Made by a program: the position numbers and the translations under genes. Of a stretch of 42,561 bases of DNA, positions 1 through 7,235 are shown piece by piece. Numbering within the stretch: the first letter of the stretch is position 1; each line of letters begins with the position of its first letter. The stretch covers positions 1 through 42,561 of the forward strand of contig NZ_JAKSYL010000093.1 in the NCBI RefSeq assembly GCF_022829515.1. Reading direction: 5' to 3'. Below the pieces are notes generated by a model that had not been told where the DNA came from, ran no database searches, and saw only the letters and a list, made by a program, of their open reading frames with translations. The DNA comes from Methylobacterium sp. J-048 (GTDB lineage: Bacteria; Pseudomonadota; Alphaproteobacteria; Rhizobiales; Beijerinckiaceae).

Positions 1-104
1 GTCGAGGGATCGCCCAGGTCCTTCGGCCAGAACGGCTCCATGCCCTTCATCGGCTTCATCGGTTCCATGGGCTTCATGGGTTCCATCGGCTTCATCGGTT
101 CCAC
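1..104 (-). CDS. Met/Pro/Lys-repeat small protein, N-terminal part (cut by window edge)
   Basis: A leftward reading frame opens with GTG at 104-102, six bases after a perfect AGGAGG ribosome-binding site (116-111). It runs off the window after about 34 codons. The N-terminus is built from tandem EPMKPM units followed by a Trp- and Pro-containing stretch (MEPFWPKDLGDPS). Small proteins with an EPMKPM-type N-terminus followed by a 'PxDLGxPS' region occur in rhizobia-related bacteria, but I know of no function. The gene lies 66 bp downstream of, and on the same strand as, the OB-fold/PepSY-like gene, so the two are probably co-transcribed. In-frame ATG codons also occur inside the repeat (the first at codon 4), but the Shine-Dalgarno position favours GTG. 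No signal peptide is visible. The Met-rich repeat could bind copper or simply be flexible; this is a guess. Confidence 0.7.
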   Translation of the reverse strand, partial: MEPMKPMEPMKPMEPMKPMKGMEPFWPKDLGDPS

Positions 105-170
105 GGCGCGCCTCCTGTCCGGGTGAGTGACAGGAGGACGCGGCAGGGCGGAAACGGTTGCATCACCCCG

Positions 171-854
171 TCAGAGACGGGCGCCCGGGACCGGCCGCTC
201 GCGGACTTGGCCGTCGAAGCCGACATGCAGCTGGTGCTCGCGCCCGTCGCGGTCCTTGGCGGCGACCTCGAGGTGGCGCGGGCCGCGGCCGATCACACGC
301 ACGTCGCCGTAGCCGGCGGCCTGGACGGCGGCGGTCAGCGCCGGCACGTCCGGGGTGGGACCGAGGCCGAGCTTGTCCTTGGCCCAGTCGAGGCTGCCGG
401 TCGGCGGCCCACCGGCCGGGCCGATCACCACCTTGCGGCCGTCGCCGTGGGTCAGGACGCTGGCATGCAGGAACCCGGTCTCGAAGCGGCCCTGCACGGT
501 CACGGCCTCGCCCTTGGCCACCAATGTGCCGCCTTCGCCGGCGGGACCGGTCTCGACCAGCGCCCGGCCGGTCGGGTCCTGGACCACGAACTTGTTGCCG
601 TAGATCTCGGCGACGTCGCCCTTGATGGCGGTGGCGCTCGACGGGGCGAGCGCCTGGATCGCCACCGGGTCGACCGGCGTCGGCTGGAACGCATTGCCCT
701 GCGCCAGAGACAGGCCGGCGGCGCCCAGCGCCAGGGGCGCGGCGATCGCGGCCACGACCCAGGTCCGCTGCGGGACAACCCGGTTTTTCGGCGCGGCGGC
801 CCCGGGCTCGCGAACTTCTTGTGCCGTCCCGTCGATGGTTTTGTCGTCACTCAT
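171..854 (-). CDS. Membrane-anchored OB-fold (BOF-like)/PepSY-like protein, possible modulator of the neighbouring two-component system
   Basis: 227 residues starting at ATG 854, with an AAGGA ribosome-binding site nine bases upstream. A short charged N-terminus is followed by one hydrophobic segment (about 32-51), so the protein is either a signal-anchored or a secreted periplasmic protein. Residues about 75-145 have the beta-rich pattern of a bacterial OB-fold (an 'IKGDVAEIYGNKFVVQDPTG' core). Residues about 160-220 resemble a PepSY module, with a helix 'ALTAAVQAAGY' followed by beta strands and DGREH. Proteins of this type are often encoded beside PhoP/PhoQ-like pairs; in Sinorhizobium a small periplasmic protein, FeuN, encoded beside feuPQ, restrains its kinase. 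Here the two-component genes lie about 2.9 kb away, separated by an AT-rich segment. I infer a sensor-modulating role. The domain calls come from reading the sequence, not from a profile search. Confidence 0.78.
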   Translation of the reverse strand: MSDDKTIDGTAQEVREPGAAAPKNRVVPQRTWVVAAIAAPLALGAAGLSLAQGNAFQPTPVDPVAIQALAPSSATAIKGDVAEIYGNKFVVQDPTGRALVETGPAGEGGTLVAKGEAVTVQGRFETGFLHASVLTHGDGRKVVIGPAGGPPTGSLDWAKDKLGLGPTPDVPALTAAVQAAGYGDVRVIGRGPRHLEVAAKDRDGREHQLHVGFDGQVRERPVPGARL

Positions 855-931
855 GATGTCGCGTCCTTATGAAAGGCAACCGGATCCGTTCGATCCGATG
901 TCCCTTCGTAAAGGACCGCCGGCAATCCGGA

Positions 932-959
932 CTGAACCGCCCGGTTCAGCCTCGGTTAA
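932..959. promoter_or_regulatory. Palindrome plus PhoP-box-like tandem hexamers upstream of the OB-fold/PepSY gene
   Basis: An 18-bp perfect palindrome, CTGAACCG-CC-CGGTTCAG (932-949), runs into GGTTCA (943-948), five bases, then GGTTAA (954-959). Direct hexamers with 11-bp spacing of the form GGTTTA-N5-GGTTTA are the known layout for PhoP/OmpR-family response regulators. The site lies 78-105 bp upstream of the leftward start at 854. The response regulator encoded at 3722 belongs to that family, so it is the obvious candidate ligand. Seen: the repeats. Inferred: their function. Confidence 0.45.
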
Positions 960-1063
960 AGCGGCCCCATAAAGGGATCCGACGCGCAGGCGGAGACGAA
1001 GCGCATGTGGCATCAGGAGTTTGGCCGCGAAAGCTGCCGTGCGACGTGCACTGGACCGCATCC

Positions 1064-1093
1064 GAGCCGGCGGACAACTTGAGCCGCCGGCTC
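1064..1093. repeat. GC-rich hairpin at the edge of the AT-rich segment
   Basis: Perfect 10-bp arms GAGCCGGCGG (1064-1073) and CCGCCGGCTC (1084-1093) flank a 10-base loop. Neither side has a T-run, so it is not a clear intrinsic terminator. To its right the base composition drops sharply. It may be the 3' end signal of the leftward glycosyltransferase gene, or simply mark the boundary of acquired DNA. Confidence 0.45.
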
Positions 1094-1332
1094 TAAATCC
1101 TCGCACCACCGATCTCAGCGATAAGAAATTAAATCGACATGGATTTTTTGCGTCCGACGGGTATTCCTTTGTCGTGAGAGCCATGGAAGTAGGACCTGAG
1201 ATCGACGATAATCTTGTCGTGCGTTCTAGGACGAGATCGTAAGGGCAATCTGTTGCTATCTGATCCCCTAGTATCAATCAGTTGCCCAAGATCTGCATCA
1301 TCCGGTAGAAGCGCCTAATATATAGGAGATGT
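1094..1332. other. Gene-free AT-rich stretch
   Basis: This stretch, downstream of the leftward glycosyltransferase-methyltransferase gene, has low GC and no open frame with a credible start, ribosome-binding site or recognisable protein. With 855-1063, which holds the regulatory palindrome, it makes the 478-bp gap between the two leftward genes. Nothing else recognisable was seen. Confidence 0.6.
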
Positions 1333-3186
1333 TTACCTAGCGCCGTCCCTACGCACGAATATCGCATTATTATGTATCAGTCCATCATACCGATACCCCA
1401 TCTTCTCAATATCTCTAATTAGTCTCCAAACATCATTATGATCATATTCTATACACAGAACACGCGGCAATATTGGCGAATCTTTCATACCATCGATCAC
1501 TGCGCTTTCTGCACCCTCGACATCGAGAATGAGGAGATCGACAGATGACAACGGGTGCTGCTTCAACAGAGATCGATAGGTCAGTGTGGCAACATTAAAA
1601 CTTTCAAAGTGACAACCCTGGGCCAACAGATCGTCGAGATGCTTTTTCGTATGACTTATTGAACCATTATTAAAATTACGACCGTGATATGGGTGAACTG
1701 CCTGTCGAAATTCTGACCAACCATCGCGGTCGGACAAAGCCGCATGCACGTTATTTGCTCTCGGACGATTGTTACACAGCGCTTTGAAAGCATCGGGAAA
1801 CGGCTCAACGTTTATGCCCGTCCAGCCCAGCGTCTGTTCAAAGAACAGGCCAGACGATTCGGTAACACCATCGAAGGCGCCACACTCGATGAAATGCCCG
1901 GGGCGCCCCTGCATATCGCTAAAATAACGCCGGAAAAGCAATTCATCCTGAGGTGGATTCCATTGCCCGTAAAATCGGGCGGTCGCGGGCAGATTGGGAG
2001 CGGGACGCCGAATATCGGCGAGGCGTCGCTCGAAAAACGTTACGTAGCGGCGAGCCACTTCGCCCCAATTGGTGTCGGTCAGATGATGGCGGTTTGTCTG
2101 CGCCCTAGTTTTAAGATTATCGATTTGCCTGATTGCCATTTCAAGCTTTCGTGCGATATCATCGCAATCATGAGGATCAAACAAGACAGCATTCCCGCCG
2201 ATGCGCGATAACTGTTCACGCAGAACGGGGATGTTTGAACAAGCAACGGGAATGCCCACCGTTAGCGCCTCCGCAACGGGGAACCCTCCTCCTTCGGCCA
2301 GCGTTGGGAAGACCATGAGATCGGCCCGCCGAAGCACTGCATTGAAGATGTTGTCCGGCAACATGCCGAGACCCAAAACGTCCTTGCCCCAGACGAGGCC
2401 GGCATGAGCAATAGCATTAAAGATATGCCGCCCATGATGTCCGGCAGGGAATTGTGGCAAGTAATTGGTGTAAGGCCCCGTTAATACTAAGGGTAACCGG
2501 TCGCGGCATCGGCCGAGCGCGGTGATGAGGGCAATGTGATTTTTATGCGGGAATATTGTCGCCGGGCACAGGATGTATCGGTCTGGAAGTCCGGGCAACG
2601 AAATAGTACTATCTGTTTGTAATGTTTTGTGAGCCCCCGGAAGCGGAATTACAGTACTGTGTCCGGCCCGTTCAAAGAGACGTATAAGATCGTTCTGAAC
2701 CTCGTGGGAAAGCAGCGCCATAGGCACATGCCAGTCCAATAGCCTCGACGTAACTACGGTTTCAGCCTCCACGATCCTGGCAACGTAGTTTCGAGTATTA
2801 TCATCCAGCTGAGGCATTATGTGAGGCAAGTTTCGGAGCAAAATAAAGTCCAGAATGGTTGCAACCGTTTTCTTTGCCAGCGCCTCTGAAATCAGATGAC
2901 GATGAGCCCATGGAAGCCAGATTAGATCTGCGCCCGTTGCGACCTCTTCCGGCACTGGAAACGGAGAACCGTCGGCGCCTTTGAGCGCTGTTGCCTCGTC
3001 CTGAAATGCTCTGATAGAAATTTCTGCCTTACTAAATTCTTCGACATACCGTGTCAGTGCCTGACCGCCGCTTACTAAATCGAAACTATACCCTGGCATG
3101 ATCGAAAGTTCGCGCATCAGCTCCGTAACATAGCGCAGTCCCCCCCCTTCATTTGCAACATAGTCAACGATTCGAATGTGTGGCAT
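1333..3186 (-). CDS. GT4-family glycosyltransferase fused to FkbM-type methyltransferase
   Basis: 617 residues starting at ATG 3186. Residues about 1-390 are a GT-B glycosyltransferase of the GT4 type. 'RYILCPATIFPHKNH' opens the nucleotide-sugar half, and 'FPTLAEGGGFPVAEAL' carries the E-x7-E donor-binding signature, followed by the usual 'GIPVACSNIPVLRE'. Residues about 405-617 are an FkbM-family SAM-dependent O-methyltransferase: 'FIECGAFDGVTES' is the SAM-binding loop, with 'VEPFP' and 'LLILDVEGAE' further on. A single polypeptide could thus add a sugar and methylate it, or methylate the acceptor glycan; surface polysaccharide or lipopolysaccharide decoration is likely. Base composition and codon use are far more AT-rich than in any neighbour, which points to horizontal acquisition. 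There is no good ribosome-binding site, and no other polysaccharide gene lies nearby. The specificity of both domains is unknown. Confidence 0.88.
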   Translation of the reverse strand: MPHIRIVDYVANEGGGLRYVTELMRELSIMPGYSFDLVSGGQALTRYVEEFSKAEISIRAFQDEATALKGADGSPFPVPEEVATGADLIWLPWAHRHLISEALAKKTVATILDFILLRNLPHIMPQLDDNTRNYVARIVEAETVVTSRLLDWHVPMALLSHEVQNDLIRLFERAGHSTVIPLPGAHKTLQTDSTISLPGLPDRYILCPATIFPHKNHIALITALGRCRDRLPLVLTGPYTNYLPQFPAGHHGRHIFNAIAHAGLVWGKDVLGLGMLPDNIFNAVLRRADLMVFPTLAEGGGFPVAEALTVGIPVACSNIPVLREQLSRIGGNAVLFDPHDCDDIARKLEMAIRQIDNLKTRAQTNRHHLTDTNWGEVARRYVTFFERRLADIRRPAPNLPATARFYGQWNPPQDELLFRRYFSDMQGRPGHFIECGAFDGVTESSGLFFEQTLGWTGINVEPFPDAFKALCNNRPRANNVHAALSDRDGWSEFRQAVHPYHGRNFNNGSISHTKKHLDDLLAQGCHFESFNVATLTYRSLLKQHPLSSVDLLILDVEGAESAVIDGMKDSPILPRVLCIEYDHNDVWRLIRDIEKMGYRYDGLIHNNAIFVRRDGAR

Positions 3187-3369
3187 TGGAAAAACTCATA
3201 TCCGCGTGATTTTCAGTTAGTCGTCAAAATGACAGGCGATCGATTCTCTGAATTTTTTTGATTTTGATGACACGAACCCATCGATCACAGTGGAATTTGA
3301 TCGTGGAGCGACGTTAGTACCTGCAGACCATCGATTCTGATAGGTACATCAGGCGAATGTGGACGTGAT

Positions 3370-3398
3370 GTGACAAAAAAGCTGAAATTTTTTATAAT
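3370..3398 (+). promoter_or_regulatory. Sigma-70-type promoter reading toward the two-component genes
   Basis: GTGACA (3370-3375), a 17-base A/T-rich spacer, then a perfect TATAAT (3393-3398). It lies in AT-rich DNA and reads rightward, with no credible gene before the response regulator at 3722. Because AT-rich DNA produces chance matches, the call is moderate. The rest of 3187-3464 holds only AT-rich sequence and presumably the leftward promoter of the glycosyltransferase gene. Confidence 0.45.
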
Positions 3399-3464
3399 AC
3401 ACTTTTGAAGTTTGAAAGAAAAGGATAGATTTATTCGGGATTTTGGCGGAGCTGTTGCATTCTC

Positions 3465-3690
3465 AAGAGTTCGTTTCAGAATTATACGCTCGGTTTGCGG
3501 GCACGAAAATTCACGCGAAGGTCGACGAGGCATCAATGATCGTCCTTGATCTGTCCTGGCGACGATCGAGACGTTTGTTGGCAAGAAGCCAAGCGTTGAC
3601 GTGTTCGACGATGACGGCGCCGAGGCCGGAACCGTGGGGCGAGCCGATCTTGCAAATGTTGGGTTGAATACCTTGGTGCGGGCAGAGGGC
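3465..3690 (-). pseudogene. Transposase 3' remnant (IS5-type DDE transposase)
   Basis: The leftward translation of this stretch gives 'GIQPNICKIGSPHGSGLG', then 'VEHVNAWLLANKRLDRRQDRS', and, after an in-frame stop, 'IFVPANRAYNSE'. This matches in order the C-terminal end of IS5-type DDE transposases: a '(K)PxI..RGSPHGSGLG' element, the 'WVVERTxAWL' helix containing the catalytic Glu, a basic stretch, and a terminal 'xFIxANR'. The catalytic E of 'VEH' is still present, but 'RWV' is changed and a stop interrupts the end, so it cannot be functional. The rest of the transposase is missing. Its left end is near GAGTTCGTTTCAGAA (3467), which resembles an IS terminal repeat. The fragment ends about 30 bp before the response-regulator start. 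Confidence 0.62.
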
Positions 3691-3721
3691 GCGGTTCAGC
3701 CGGGCCGCAGAGGACGGATTG

Positions 3722-4387
3722 GTGAAAATCCTGCTGGTGGAGGATGACGCGGCCCTGGCCACCGAACTGGCCAAGGTCCTGCGCGCGGAAAACTTCGTCC
3801 TCGACCGGGCCGCCACCGGCGAGGACGCGCAGCATCTCGGCGAGACCGAGGGCTACGACGCGGTGGTGCTCGATCTCGGCCTGCCCAAGGGCGACGGCGT
3901 CTCGGTGCTGCGGGCCTGGCGGGCGGCCGGGCGGACGCTGCCGGTGCTGGTGCTCACTGCCCGCGACGGCTGGAGCGACAAGGTCGCGGCGTTCAAGGCG
4001 GGGGCGGACGATTACCTGGTCAAGCCGGTCCGGGTGGAGGAGCTGGTGATCCGCCTGCGCGCCCTGGTGCGCCGGTCGCAGGGCGGCGGGGCGAGCCGGA
4101 TCGCCTGCGGCCCCCTGAGCTTCGACACCGGCCTGGGCGCCTTCGAGCACGAGGGCCTGCCGCTCAAGCTCACCGGCCTCGAATGGCGGGTCCTGTCCTG
4201 CCTGATGCTCAACCGCGACGCGGTGGTGCCGCGCCCGCACCTGATCGAGCGGGTCTACGAGGGTGACGCGGATGTCGATTCGAACTCAGTGGAGGTGATC
4301 ATCACCCGCCTGCGCCGAAAAATCGCCCCGGCCCGGATCGAGAGCGTGCGCGGCCACGGCTACCGCCTGCACGCGGATCCGGCCTGA
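3722..4387 (+). CDS. OmpR/PhoP-family response regulator
   Basis: About 221 residues. The N-terminal receiver domain has the acidic pair in 'LLVEDD', the phospho-acceptor Asp51 in 'VVLDLGLP', the Thr/Ala switch region 'VLTARD' and Lys101 in 'DDYLVKP'. The C-terminal winged-helix DNA-binding domain (about 128-220) ends 'NSVEVIITRLRRKI...IESVRGHGYRL', typical of the OmpR/PhoP subfamily. I chose GTG 3722 because AGAGGA (3709-3714) lies seven bases before it; TTG 3719 is the alternative. The stop overlaps the kinase start (TGATG), so the two are translationally coupled. The region directly upstream is a transposase remnant, so the ancestral promoter was probably lost or replaced. Likely output: envelope-stress or divalent-cation responsive genes, including the OB-fold/PepSY gene at 171-854 (inferred). 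Confidence 0.93.
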   Translation: MKILLVEDDAALATELAKVLRAENFVLDRAATGEDAQHLGETEGYDAVVLDLGLPKGDGVSVLRAWRAAGRTLPVLVLTARDGWSDKVAAFKAGADDYLVKPVRVEELVIRLRALVRRSQGGGASRIACGPLSFDTGLGAFEHEGLPLKLTGLEWRVLSCLMLNRDAVVPRPHLIERVYEGDADVDSNSVEVIITRLRRKIAPARIESVRGHGYRLHADPA

Positions 4388-5727
4388 TGCCGCCGCCGAA
4401 GAAGGGCCCCCCACCGCCGCACCGCTCCCTCCGGACCCGCCTGCTGGCGGCCGCCCTGGCGCTGGTGCTGGCCGCGCTGGTGGTGGCCGGGCTCGCCATC
4501 GGGGTGATCCTGCACCGGTTCGTCCGGGGGCAGATCGAGGGGCATCTCGACGCCCAGATCGTCGCCCTCCGGGCAGGGCTGGAGGCGAGGCGGCTCTCCC
4601 AGAATCGCGACGCGCCGCCCTTCGACCGGGACGGGCCCGGCTGGGCCTGGGAGGTGCGCCGTGGACCTGAGACCTTCGGCTCGGGCTCCCTGCGGGGCGG
4701 CCACATCACCGTCACCGAGCCGGGTCCCGACGACGAGCCCGACCGCCCGCACCCGGCGGACGGCACCGGGCCGCGGGGGGAGCGGCTGATCCTGCGCATC
4801 CTCGGCGTGCCGGGGACGCCGCCGGCCACGATCGTCGCGGCGGCGCCGCGGGCGGCCCTGTACGGGCCCCTGCGCGAGGCTCTGACCAGCCTAGCCCTGG
4901 CGCTTGGGGTGCTCGGCCTCTGCCTGATCGCCGGGCTGGCCCTGCAGGTGCGCCTCGGGCTGGCGCCTTTGCGGCGGCTGCGGGCCGACCTCGCGGCCGT
5001 GCGCGCCGGGCGCCGGGAGCGGGTGCCGGAGGAACAGCCCGCCGAGATCAAGCCGCTGGTGGCGGAGCTCAACGCGCTGCTCGACCAGAACGCCCAGAAC
5101 CTGGAGCGCGCCCGCGGCCACGTCGCCAACCTCGCCCACGCCCTTAAGACCCCGCTGGCGACCCTGTCCATGGCCCTGGCCGACCCGGCCCGCGATCCCG
5201 GCGGGGCGCTGCGCCTGCAGGTGGACGACATGGACCGGCGGGTCCGCCACCATCTGCGCCGGGCTCGCACCGCGGCGCTCGCCGGCTCGGCCCGGGGACG
5301 CACGCCCCTGGCGCCGCGCGTCTCGGACCTGCGCGACGCGCTGGTGCGCCTCTACGCCGAGAAGGGCGTGGCGATCGCGCTGGCCGTGCCGGACGACCTG
5401 TCGGTGCCCTGCGAGGGGCAGGATCTCGACGAGATGCTCGGCAACCTCGTGGACAATGCCTGCCGCTGGTGCCGCGGCCGGGTGCGGGTCGCGGCCTTCA
5501 GCCAGGCGGGCGGGGTCGTGGTGCGGGTCGAGGATGACGGGCCGGGCCTCGACGGCGCGGCCGCCGAAGCGGTCATGGCCCGCGGGCGCCGCCTCGACGA
5601 GGGGGTGCCGGGCCACGGCTTCGGGCTGCCGATCACCCTCGAACTCGCCGAACTCTACGGCGGCGGGCTCACCCTCGGGCGCTCGGAGCTGGGCGGGCTG
5701 GAGGCGGAGCTGACCCTGCCGGCGTAA
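4387..5727 (+). CDS. PhoQ-like sensor histidine kinase
   Basis: 446 residues. A basic, Pro-rich cytoplasmic start is followed by a first membrane helix (about 18-40), a periplasmic sensor region of about 120 residues (about 41-160) rich in Asp/Pro/Gly, and a second membrane helix (about 163-186). A HAMP-like linker ('[17 protein letters not shown]') leads to a dimerisation helix with phospho-acceptor His251 in 'LAHALKTPLATL'. The catalytic domain has an N-box ('DEMLGNLVDNACRW'), a G1 box ('VEDDGPGL') and a G2 box ('GHGFGLPIT'). The 'HALKTPL' form is that of the PhoQ/FeuQ group. The start ATG overlaps the stop of the response regulator. It converges with the MocR gene, with only three bases between stop codons and no obvious terminator. 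It should phosphorylate the 3722 regulator. Confidence 0.93.
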   Translation: MPPPKKGPPPPHRSLRTRLLAAALALVLAALVVAGLAIGVILHRFVRGQIEGHLDAQIVALRAGLEARRLSQNRDAPPFDRDGPGWAWEVRRGPETFGSGSLRGGHITVTEPGPDDEPDRPHPADGTGPRGERLILRILGVPGTPPATIVAAAPRAALYGPLREALTSLALALGVLGLCLIAGLALQVRLGLAPLRRLRADLAAVRAGRRERVPEEQPAEIKPLVAELNALLDQNAQNLERARGHVANLAHALKTPLATLSMALADPARDPGGALRLQVDDMDRRVRHHLRRARTAALAGSARGRTPLAPRVSDLRDALVRLYAEKGVAIALAVPDDLSVPCEGQDLDEMLGNLVDNACRWCRGRVRVAAFSQAGGVVVRVEDDGPGLDGAAAEAVMARGRRLDEGVPGHGFGLPITLELAELYGGGLTLGRSELGGLEAELTLPA

Positions 5728-5730
5728 GAA

Positions 5731-7122
5731 TCACGCCAACGCCGCCTGCAAGATCGGCCGGATGCGCGGGTCGATGCAGTGGGCGACGTTGAAGCGCATA
5801 TAGCCGTTCCAGTCGTCCGACAGGCTGAAGGCCGTGCCGGGCGCCAGGACCATGCCCTGCGCCAGGGCCCGGCGCGCCACCTCGGCGCCGTCGCGTCCGT
5901 CCGGCAGGCGCATCCACAGGAAGAAGCCGCCCCGGGGCTGCGCCCACGGCTCCAGGCCGCAGGCGCGCAACTCGGCCGAGGCCTGGACCATGGCGCCGGC
6001 GAGCCGCCGCTTGGTCTCGGCGAGGTGCCGGCGATAGCAGCCCTCGGTGATCAGGCTGTGCACCAGCGCCGCCGTGACGTGGCCGTTGCCGAGGCTGAGC
6101 GCGAGCTTGAGATCGACCAGGGGCTCGACCCAGTCGGCCCGGAGCGCGATCCAGCCGCAGCGCGCCGCCGCCGACAGAGTTTTTGAGAAGCTGCCGATCT
6201 GGATCACCCGCTCCAGCCCGTCGAACCCGGCGAGCCTCGGCGCCGGCTCCGGTTCGAGGTCGCCAAAGATCTCGTCCTCGACGATCAGGGTATCGTGCGC
6301 CTCGCACAGCTTCAGCAGCCTATGGGCGATGGCCGGGGCGAGGCTCGCGCCGGTCGGGTTCTGGAGCGCCGCGTTGGTCAGGTAGAAGCGCGGCCGGTGC
6401 CGCTCGAGCAGGGTGCCGAGCGCCCGCAGGTCCGGCCCCTCCGGGGTCAGCGGCACGCCGACCACCGAAACCCGGTGCGCCCGCAGCAGCGCCAGGAAGT
6501 TGAAGTAGCAGGGATCGTCCACCAGCACGATGTCGCCCGGCTGGAGCAGGAACCGGCAGACCAGATCCAGCGCCTGCGTGGCCGATTCGACCAGCACGAT
6601 CTGGTCCGGCTCGGCGCCCACGCCCTTCTCGGCGATCTTGCGGGCGATCTGGATCCGCAGGGGCTCGTAGCCGAGCGGCCGGTCGTAATTGGTCATCTCG
6701 GCGAGATCCGCCCGCGCCACCCGGCGCAGGCCCCGCCGGATCGCCTCGTGCGGCATCCAGGAATCCGGCAGCCAGCCGGCCCCGGGCTTGAGCTGGTCCG
6801 CACCGGCCTGCTGGGCCTGGCGGGTGATCCAGAGCGGATCGACGATCCGGTCGAGCCGCGGTCCCATCGCCTGGAGCGAGAGCGGCCGGGTCTTGCCGGC
6901 GACGTAGAAGCCGGAGCCCGGCCGCGCCACCAGGGTGCCCTCGGCGGCCAGGCGGTCATAGGCCTCCACCACGGTCGATTTCGACACGCCCATGGATTCC
7001 GCGAACGCCCGCACCGACGGGATCCGGACCCCGGGCACGAGATGCCGCGCCGCGATCCGCTCGCGGATCTCCCCGGCCACGGTCTCGACGCGCGTCCCGG
7101 CGGGCTTGGTCGCGACTTGCAT
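5731..7122 (-). CDS. MocR-family (GntR HTH + aminotransferase-like) transcriptional regulator
   Basis: 463 residues. The N-terminal GntR winged helix (about 10-75) has 'VPGVRIPSVRAFAESMGVSKSTVVEAYDRL'-type motifs. A linker leads into a fold-type I PLP-dependent aminotransferase-like domain (about 110-455). The PLP-binding Schiff-base lysine is Lys314 in 'GSFSKTLSAAARCGW', and the upstream Asp/Tyr pair occurs in 'VDDPCYFNF' and 'IVEDEIFGDLE'. Such regulators sense PLP or amino-acid aldimines and control neighbouring genes. I use ATG 7122 rather than a start 26 codons upstream because the domain begins just after it and the extra residues do not resemble the family. It is transcribed divergently from the DUF1127 gene with a 113-bp gap, which should hold shared operators. 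Confidence 0.9.
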   Translation of the reverse strand: MQVATKPAGTRVETVAGEIRERIAARHLVPGVRIPSVRAFAESMGVSKSTVVEAYDRLAAEGTLVARPGSGFYVAGKTRPLSLQAMGPRLDRIVDPLWITRQAQQAGADQLKPGAGWLPDSWMPHEAIRRGLRRVARADLAEMTNYDRPLGYEPLRIQIARKIAEKGVGAEPDQIVLVESATQALDLVCRFLLQPGDIVLVDDPCYFNFLALLRAHRVSVVGVPLTPEGPDLRALGTLLERHRPRFYLTNAALQNPTGASLAPAIAHRLLKLCEAHDTLIVEDEIFGDLEPEPAPRLAGFDGLERVIQIGSFSKTLSAAARCGWIALRADWVEPLVDLKLALSLGNGHVTAALVHSLITEGCYRRHLAETKRRLAGAMVQASAELRACGLEPWAQPRGGFFLWMRLPDGRDGAEVARRALAQGMVLAPGTAFSLSDDWNGYMRFNVAHCIDPRIRPILQAALA

Positions 7123-7123
7123 C

Positions 7124-7165
7124 CGTACTGCCTTTCCGACCGGACAATTCTTCGAAATCGTACCG
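7124..7165. promoter_or_regulatory. Possible MocR operator (direct repeat in the divergent intergenic region)
   Basis: CGTACTG (7124-7130) and CGTACCG (7159-7165) are direct near-repeats 35 bp apart, in the gap between the MocR and DUF1127 genes. MocR regulators commonly bind direct repeats spaced by several helical turns. The match is short, and no binding consensus is fixed for this subgroup, so this is only a pointer. Confidence 0.25.
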
Positions 7166-7235
7166 AACTGTTCCTGTCGCCGCCAGCCCCATGCGGTCAA
7201 GATCGCCGGAATCCTGACAGACGGAGGATCGAATC

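Noticed and set aside
123..872. Rightward frame over the OB-fold/PepSY gene
   Set aside because: No ribosome-binding site and a low-complexity product. The leftward frame has a ribosome-binding site, a membrane anchor and domain-like patterns.
867..1277. 136-codon leftward frame in the gap before the glycosyltransferase
   Set aside because: It spans the composition boundary and a 20-bp-stem hairpin, has no recognisable domain and overlaps the regulatory palindrome. Treated as non-coding.
3443..3667. 74-codon rightward frame after the TATAAT promoter
   Set aside because: It is antisense to the transposase remnant and lacks a ribosome-binding site and family resemblance.
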